From an uncultured Chryseolinea sp. (GTDB lineage Bacteria; Bacteroidota; Bacteroidia; Cytophagales; Cyclobacteriaceae), in the NCBI GenBank assembly GCA_946478915.1, contig CAMLER010000077.1:1-12338 (forward strand): a stretch of 12,338 bases of DNA, given 5' to 3'. Both the position numbers and the translations under genes were made by a program. A model generated the notes under the pieces. It searched no databases, was not told where the DNA came from, and saw nothing but the letters and a program-made list of their open reading frames with translations. Of this stretch, positions 8,050 to 12,338 are shown piece by piece. The first letter of the stretch is position 1. The number at the start of each line of letters is the position of its first letter.

Positions 8050-9210
8050 ATGAAACCAGGGTCGATAGTCTTACTTCTCATCTTTTACATTATATCGCAG
8101 ACAGCAACCTCGCAGCATGCCTACACCATTGGTAAATCTCATGGCGCATTAATCGCTCAAGCCGATTCGTTAATTGAAAATTTTCAATTCGAGCGCGCGC
8201 TTTCAGTTCTACAGGAAAGTGACAGTATTGATAAGGACGTCCTGTTGCGTGTCGGTCAATGTAATTATCGGTTGGGCGCTTCGGAAGCTGCCATCACACC
8301 ATTCGAGAAAGTGTTGCATTTTGATTCTGCAAACGCGACAGCTTTGAATCATCTTGGACAGCTATACAGCCGCGATGGAGAGTTTTCCAAAGCATTGTAT
8401 TGTTTTGCCAAATTGATACAGATCGACTCGGCGAACGCATTTTACTATAAGCAGGCTGGTTCTGTAGCGATGCGATTAAATCAAATTCATCGCGCGCAGG
8501 AGATGTATATTCGAGCGTTGCGCCTCAATGGCCGTGATACGGAATCGGCGGTTGCGCTTGCAAATGCTTTTATGGCTATGGAACAATACCAACGCGTTGA
8601 TAGTGTTGTTCGAACCGCGATGATGCTCGAGCCGAAATTTAAGCCGCTGATAATGCTGCGTGCGCGCTCTGCATTCGAACAGCGACAATATGAATCAGTT
8701 GTGACCACATTAAACACAATGCTGGAAAGTGCCGATACAACGGCGCTTACCGCGCGGCTTCTGGGGATCAGCTATTTCCATCTTCGCCAGTTTGAAAAAA
8801 CGATTTTGTGTATGCAGTTTTTGTTGACTAACAAATACGATTTCGAATGGGTGTACTATTATACTGGCATTGCATTTCGGGAATTGGGGGATACGCGTGG
8901 TTCCGTTGACTGGCTTAAACTTGCAGTAGAGAAATCGATCTCAGAAAATACTTCGGCTTACTATACGCAGCTTGGTCAAAGTTATGAAGCAGCCGGGGAC
9001 CATCCCGCAGCCATTAAGGCCTACCGGTCAGCGTATGATTTTTCAAAGGAAGGTATTCTGCTGTACCACCTCGCCCGGAATTATGATGTGTATTATAAGG
9101 ACAAGAGTACAGCTGTTGAATTTTACAGACGCTATCTGGAATCGGATGACACGATCCGTCTTGCACGAGAGTATGCGAAGAAGAGGATGCAGGATATGGG
9201 ACATTTTTGA
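8050..9210 (+). CDS. Exported tetratricopeptide-repeat (TPR) protein
   Basis: I start this gene at the ATG at 8050 (386 residues), because it is followed by a good signal peptide (M-K-P-G-S then I-V-L-L-L-I-F-Y-I-I and a likely cut near T-A-T-S-Q). The longer frame opens with a TTG at 7966 and would bury this segment. After the signal the chain is almost wholly helical TPR units, about nine, with typical A/G-x-x-Y/F spacing: A-L-N-H-L-G-Q-L-Y near residue 100, L-L-G-I-S-Y-F-H-L, Y-Y-Y-T-G-I-A-F-R-E-L-G and Y-T-Q-L-G-Q-S-Y-E-A-A-G-D. Such proteins are periplasmic or surface-anchored scaffolds; no enzymatic domain, lipobox or sorting domain is seen. It ends 72 bases from the stop of the facing DUF2784 gene. 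The partner is unknown. Confidence 0.85.
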   Translation: MKPGSIVLLLIFYIISQTATSQHAYTIGKSHGALIAQADSLIENFQFERALSVLQESDSIDKDVLLRVGQCNYRLGASEAAITPFEKVLHFDSANATALNHLGQLYSRDGEFSKALYCFAKLIQIDSANAFYYKQAGSVAMRLNQIHRAQEMYIRALRLNGRDTESAVALANAFMAMEQYQRVDSVVRTAMMLEPKFKPLIMLRARSAFEQRQYESVVTTLNTMLESADTTALTARLLGISYFHLRQFEKTILCMQFLLTNKYDFEWVYYYTGIAFRELGDTRGSVDWLKLAVEKSISENTSAYYTQLGQSYEAAGDHPAAIKAYRSAYDFSKEGILLYHLARNYDVYYKDKSTAVEFYRRYLESDDTIRLAREYAKKRMQDMGHF

Positions 9211-9282
9211 ACAATAGTCAAGATTCATAAGTGCAAAGTTCACAATGACCCAAAGGCGGCACAAAGAAATCACAACGAACAG

Positions 9283-9675
9283 TCAATGTTCATGTCCGGC
9301 TTTTTTCCGGATAAAATTCACATAAACACTTGCCACCACAGCTGAAGAAAAGAAAACCCCCGTGAAGATATCGACAACTTTTTCCGACACTGAAATATCA
9401 AACATTTTTACCAGCAGGAAGTGGATGTAGGAATTGCTTTCATTGGTATGCCCTAACGCTTCGCGTACACGCCAGTGCCACTCCGTAAGAAAACAAAACC
9501 CGAAACCATAAAAAATGCCAAGTATGAACCACGAAAAGGCTGTCAGGCTTAATGACGCAAAGTTCCACATTCTCAACCTTACGGGTATCCATCCAAAAAG
9601 GTTGAAAATGATCAGGACAATATGAAATATAAAAAAGAAAATGTCTGCAATCTCATATGACAATTGATGTTCCAT
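9283..9675 (-). CDS. DUF2784 family membrane protein
   Basis: This 130-residue inner-membrane protein has three clear hydrophobic segments (about 9-30, 38-62 and 100-122). Between the second and third lies the signature of DUF2784, G-F-G-F-C61-F-L-T-E-W-H-W68, followed by a charged R-V-R-E-A-L-G loop and an N-S-Y-I-H-F segment. The family is widespread in bacteria and has no established function that I know of. The start ATG at 9675 is preceded by a T/A-rich leader (TACCTTTAAAAA reads on the minus strand). It converges with the TPR gene and diverges from the remnant gene at 9810, so it is probably transcribed alone. The C-terminal tail is short and basic and then His-rich (R-K-K-A-G-H-E-H). 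Confidence 0.8.
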   Translation of the reverse strand: MEHQLSYEIADIFFFIFHIVLIIFNLFGWIPVRLRMWNFASLSLTAFSWFILGIFYGFGFCFLTEWHWRVREALGHTNESNSYIHFLLVKMFDISVSEKVVDIFTGVFFSSAVVASVYVNFIRKKAGHEH

Positions 9676-9809
9676 TTTTTAAAGGTACGATAAGGTGTAG
9701 AGAAGGAAAACGGTCAGCAAGCGTATAAATGGATGATAGGTTTATCGAAACGATCTCAACTCTATTTCGAGAAGGAATACATCTATTTCATTAAGCTGAA
9801 TAATAGCCT

Positions 9810-10370
9810 ATGAAAATTTGGCTCGTCTCCGCACTATTGTTGCTAGCATTATATTAAAATGTCCAAAGTGTATTATCACATAAGACTGGTCATGCTGGTT
9901 GGGAGTATATTTTTAGTAAGATGCCGGAATTACAAGAAGATTGAAAAAGAATACAAAGCTTTGAAACGCAGCTTCAGAACCAACTAATAGCAAAGGCCCA
10001 GGAACTGGAAGCGAAATGCAAAGCATATCATGCCCACGACCCTGGAACGCCCCATTGAGCATCGAGATGCATCGCTGGATCAAAGGCAGCCGGTTTGCCA
10101 GTTGCCAACAACTTTCCATCGTGTTTCTCATGAAAATGCACCACTAATAAATCAAATCGCTATTCATTTTTTTGAGGCTAAACAACGGTGTCGAAAACCT
10201 TCTTAGAAAAATATCCCATAAAACTCAAATCTTATTTACATTTCGGATTCTAAGCTCCTGCCGGCAGTTTGCTGCACAGAATTTAGTCCAGCCTGCTGAT
10301 GCTGGAGCTATGTTGGGGTGGACAATTGTGCTGAAGGGACACATTGTGTTAGTGTCTAATAAAGCTTCTA
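9810..10370 (+). pseudogene. Probable decayed OmpH/Skp-like periplasmic chaperone gene
   Basis: No intact gene fits here, but coding remnants are visible. An ATG at 9810 opens a signal-peptide-like start (M-K-I-W-L-V-S-A-L-L-L-L-A-L-Y) that hits TAA at 9855. The same frame continues through Y-I-F-S-K-M-P-E-L-Q to a TGA at 9942, then E-T-Q-L-Q-N-Q-L-I-A-K-A-Q-E-L-E-A-K and A-Y-H-A-H up to a TGA at 10056. The Y-I-F-S-x-M-P-E start and the Q/L/E/A/K-rich coiled-coil are what I remember of Bacteroidota OmpH (Skp) proteins, which chaperone outer-membrane proteins. Likeness seems to pass to the +1 frame at 10057-10205 and to the +2 frame near 10240-10370 (A-A-Q-N-L-V-x-P-A-D-A-G), which is weaker. 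Two stops plus two frame changes imply an old pseudogene. Bases 9676-9809 before it hold nothing I can name. Confidence 0.5.
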
Positions 10371-11912
10371 ATGAAAAAACTTTGGTTTATTTTCTTAGGT
10401 ATCCTTTCCGGTACGAACCTGATTGCGCAGCAGGAAGTCATCTACCACATTTTTCAGCGCAGCTTTTTTGATAGCAATGCCGACGGCTATGGTGATCTGA
10501 AAGGGATTGAGCAGAAGCTAAATTACCTGCAGGACCTCGGTGTTACTTCCATTCTGTTGACTCCGCTCTACCAATCAGAATTTTATCACAACTATTTTGC
10601 TACAGACTTCGAAAAAATTGATGAAGAGTATGGCACGTTCCAGGAATACATTGAACTTGTTAAAGAAGTTCATCGGCGCGGGATGAAGATCTACCAGGAT
10701 GTGGAGATGCAGTACGTTACGGCAGAACACCTCTGGTTTATGGACTCATATAAAAATCCCAATTCGCGATTCGACAGATACATCTATTATCTCGATGATG
10801 AAAATGCCAGCCCCTGGTGGTTTTATAACATCAAGGAGTTTACAACATACAATAATCGAAAACAAAAGATCGCGGTGGTTAACATGAATAATCCTGCGGT
10901 TAGGGACTATACGTTTAACATCCTTAATTTCTGGACTGACCCAAACAAGGACGGTAAGTTCGATGACGGAGTGGACGGTTTCAGGATTGATCATATGATG
11001 GATGACCTGGACAATCAAAAGAGGCTTCCTGATCTTTTCAAAAATTTTTGGACTCCTATATTGAGCAAGTTAAAACAGTCAAATCCATCGCTTAGTATCA
11101 TCGCTGAACAGGCGAATTGGTTTTCACTCGGTCATGAATACTTCCACGAAGCAATGGTCGACCGGGTCTTTGCATTTGGCTTAAGCTGGGCTATCGAAAC
11201 ATTTAATAAAGAAAAGTTGATTGCCGCAGCAGATAGTATCCTTACAAGGAATCCGCCCGGAAAGGACCAAATTATCTTTATTGAAAACCATGATACCAGG
11301 AGAATTGCGTCTGTTAAAGGAATGACCACGGGAAAATTGAAGGTCGCTGCGACACTTAATTTACTATTGGGTGGTATACCATTGATCTATTATGGTCAGG
11401 AAATTGGGATGAAAGGGAAGCAGATGAAAGGTGCGACTGACGGCAACGATATCCCTATACGTGAGGCTTTTGATTGGTATCGAACAATGGAAGGGAAGGG
11501 GGTCGCTCTTTGGTATCGGAATTCAGGTCCGTGGTGGGATCTTACGAACATGAAACCAAACGATGGAATTTCTGTTGAAGAACAACGGTCTGATAAAAAT
11601 TCGTTATTGAATCATTACAAAAAAATGATAGCCATAAGAAATTCAAATGAAGCTTTGGCAAACGGTAAATATAGGACCGTGATGAACCAGAACAGTCAGG
11701 TGTTCACGTTTTCAAGGGTAAGTGAGAAGCAGCAGATAGTTGTCGTTGTTAATCTTTCATCTCAGCCTCAACGGACAATATTGACTTTCCCTCTTGAGTC
11801 GAAATTTACATCAGCAAAAAGTCTGATCGATAGCGAGACGCGAACGTTGATGGAGAGCGCGTTTGCAACTCAATTGCCGCCTGCCGGAATTCAGATTTTT
11901 GAGATGAAATAA
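10371..11912 (+). CDS. Secreted GH13 alpha-amylase-family glycoside hydrolase
   Basis: This 513-residue protein begins with a signal peptide (M-K-K-L-W-F-I-F-L-G-I-L-S-G, cut near L-I-A-Q), so it acts in the periplasm or outside. The (beta/alpha)8 GH13 domain follows at once: V-I-Y-H-I-F-Q-R-S-F-F-D, then D-S-N-A-D-G-Y-G-D-L-K-G-I. The catalytic set is intact: nucleophile D207 in G-F-R205-I-D-H, acid/base E246 in I-I-A-E-Q, and D308 in I-E-N-H307-D-T. Residues about 425-513 form a small C-terminal beta domain. Conserved region I is odd: I-Y-Q-D-V-E-M-Q-Y replaces the usual D-x-V-x-N-H. A second Ca-loop-like stretch, D-P-N-K-D-G-K-F-D-D-G, precedes the nucleophile. It probably cleaves alpha-glucans or transfers glucosyl units; exact specificity cannot be read. 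The gene abuts the remnant upstream and has no sus partners in view. Confidence 0.92.
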   Translation: MKKLWFIFLGILSGTNLIAQQEVIYHIFQRSFFDSNADGYGDLKGIEQKLNYLQDLGVTSILLTPLYQSEFYHNYFATDFEKIDEEYGTFQEYIELVKEVHRRGMKIYQDVEMQYVTAEHLWFMDSYKNPNSRFDRYIYYLDDENASPWWFYNIKEFTTYNNRKQKIAVVNMNNPAVRDYTFNILNFWTDPNKDGKFDDGVDGFRIDHMMDDLDNQKRLPDLFKNFWTPILSKLKQSNPSLSIIAEQANWFSLGHEYFHEAMVDRVFAFGLSWAIETFNKEKLIAAADSILTRNPPGKDQIIFIENHDTRRIASVKGMTTGKLKVAATLNLLLGGIPLIYYGQEIGMKGKQMKGATDGNDIPIREAFDWYRTMEGKGVALWYRNSGPWWDLTNMKPNDGISVEEQRSDKNSLLNHYKKMIAIRNSNEALANGKYRTVMNQNSQVFTFSRVSEKQQIVVVVNLSSQPQRTILTFPLESKFTSAKSLIDSETRTLMESAFATQLPPAGIQIFEMK

Positions 11913-11950
11913 GAAGCTTCTCTGAAGTCCACTCAGATTTCTAAAGCAAT

Positions 11951-11968
11951 GACGATTAAAAAATCGTT
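11951..11968. terminator. Weak hairpin between convergent genes
   Basis: GACGATT (11951-11957) and AATCGTT (11962-11968) can pair over seven positions, one of them G-T, around an AAAA loop. It lies between the amylase stop at 11912 and the stop of the small minus-strand gene at 11975, where a two-way terminator would be expected. There is no clear T-run after the stem on either strand, so this is tentative. Confidence 0.25.
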
Positions 11969-11974
11969 CACCTT

Positions 11975-12115
11975 TTACCAACCGACATACTGAAACGCTC
12001 CCTGCGCGCCGCTGGCAATACAGTAAACGTTCAATACTATTAGGAACAGATACCATAGACCCATCACGAAGTTTGCGATACCGGCTGGAAGATATTTAAG
12101 GAGAAACTTGTACAT
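11975..12115 (-). CDS. 46-residue single-pass membrane microprotein with DltX-like C-terminus, partner of MBOAT
   Basis: A short frame starts at ATG 12115 one base after the TAA of the MBOAT gene and ends at TAA 11975. It encodes a basic N-terminal helix (M-Y-K-F-L-L-K-Y-L-P), one membrane segment at about residues 12-34 (including F-V-M-G-L-W-Y-L-F-L-I-V-L) and a short tail ending F41-Q-Y43-V-G-W46. Positive residues before the membrane segment predict N-inside, C-outside. This matches DltX, the roughly 50-residue partner of the MBOAT DltB, whose C-terminus as I recall it is F-x-Y-N-x-F, with the tyrosine proposed to carry the acyl group to the outside. Near-overlap with the MBOAT gene, the topology and the F-x-Y-x-x-aromatic end together argue for a real gene. 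I know of no name for it. Alternative: a chance frame, which the clean membrane segment makes unlikely. Confidence 0.7.
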   Translation of the reverse strand: MYKFLLKYLPAGIANFVMGLWYLFLIVLNVYCIASGAQGAFQYVGW

Positions 12116-12116
12116 T

Positions 12117-12338
12117 TTAATTTAGAAAAAATAAAATTTTATAAACCTCCAAGGCTCTTGGTAGTTCATAATCTATCACGACACACGTAAGCGTGAAATA
12201 ATTAAGAACGAAGAGCCGACCTAAATTACGTGAGATAACTGAGCTGGGTCTGTCGCGTACTAAAAACGCAAGCCACATACCTGTCGCCTGTAGAACACCC
12301 CAGATTATAAATGGAATTGATATCTCGTGCCATAAACC
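12117..12338 (-). CDS. MBOAT family membrane O-acyltransferase, C-terminal fragment at right edge
   Basis: The minus strand is open from the window edge to TAA at 12117, giving the last 73 residues of a larger protein. The fragment begins G-L-W-H-E, the family motif that carries the conserved catalytic histidine (G-L-W-H-G in AlgI and DltB), followed at once by I-P-F-I-I-W-G-V-L-Q-A-T-G, the usual next membrane helix. A second hydrophobic stretch, F-V-L-N-Y-F-T-L-T-C-V-V, and R-A-L-E-V-Y-K-I-L-F-F-L at the end fit the C-terminal helices of the family. MBOAT proteins of this type pass acyl groups across the inner membrane to modify envelope polymers such as alginate, teichoic acid or peptidoglycan. 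The microprotein gene starts one base later, so the two are almost surely co-translated. N-terminal partners lie beyond the window. Confidence 0.82.
   Translation of the reverse strand, partial: GLWHEISIPFIIWGVLQATGMWLAFLVRDRPSSVISRNLGRLFVLNYFTLTCVVIDYELPRALEVYKILFFLN

Noticed and set aside
9913..10131. 72-residue minus-strand frame
   Set aside because: It has no family features and lies opposite the coding remnant of the OmpH-like gene.
10172..10471. 99-residue plus-strand frame overlapping the amylase start
   Set aside because: It overlaps the signal peptide of a strongly supported gene by 100 bases in another frame; its middle part is better read as the last piece of the decayed OmpH-like gene.
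11811..12056. 81-residue minus-strand frame at the amylase end
   Set aside because: It overlaps the amylase C-terminus and the microprotein gene in a different frame, with a Cys/Arg-rich composition typical of a shadow.
12155..12167. CCAAG-AGC-CTTGG hairpin read on the minus strand
   Set aside because: It lies inside the MBOAT coding sequence, the stem is only five pairs, and no T-run follows; treated as chance.

Overview
The window reads as a chromosomal segment of a Bacteroidota bacterium, most likely a free-living Cytophagales-type organism. This is inferred from the families present (DUF1080 secreted hydrolase, split YeeE/YedE pair, DUF1579, OmpH-like remnant, DUF2784), from AT-rich gene leaders without clear Shine-Dalgarno sites, and from HutI/HutG variants that look like Bacteroidota versions. 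I saw no rRNA, tRNA, CRISPR array, insertion sequence or phage gene.

Left part (1-2518, minus strand): a secreted DUF1080 (3-keto-disaccharide hydrolase) protein runs off the left edge. To its right lies a two-gene unit for a split YeeE/YedE-type sulfur-compound transporter. Centre (2653-7134, plus strand): a tight four-gene operon of a DUF1579 protein followed by hutU, hutI and hutG. It carries steps 2 to 4 of histidine degradation, from urocanate to glutamate plus formamide. The histidine ammonia-lyase for step 1 is not in the window. Next on the plus strand come a SAM-dependent methyltransferase (7225-7926) and an exported TPR protein (8050-9210), facing a DUF2784 membrane protein (9283-9675, minus).

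Right part: 9810-10370 holds no intact gene. It keeps what looks like the eroded remains of an OmpH/Skp-type periplasmic chaperone gene, with in-frame stops and two frameshifts. A secreted GH13 alpha-amylase-family enzyme follows immediately (10371-11912). At the right edge, on the minus strand, are two overlooked pieces: the C-terminal 73 residues of an MBOAT membrane O-acyltransferase, and one base downstream of its stop a 46-residue single-pass membrane microprotein ending in F-Q-Y-V-G-W. That ending resembles the F-x-Y-x-x-F C-terminus of DltX, the small partner of the MBOAT DltB in teichoic acid D-alanylation. This pair is the most interesting part of the window, because it suggests a Dlt-like envelope-acylation system in a Gram-negative Bacteroidota that has no teichoic acid.
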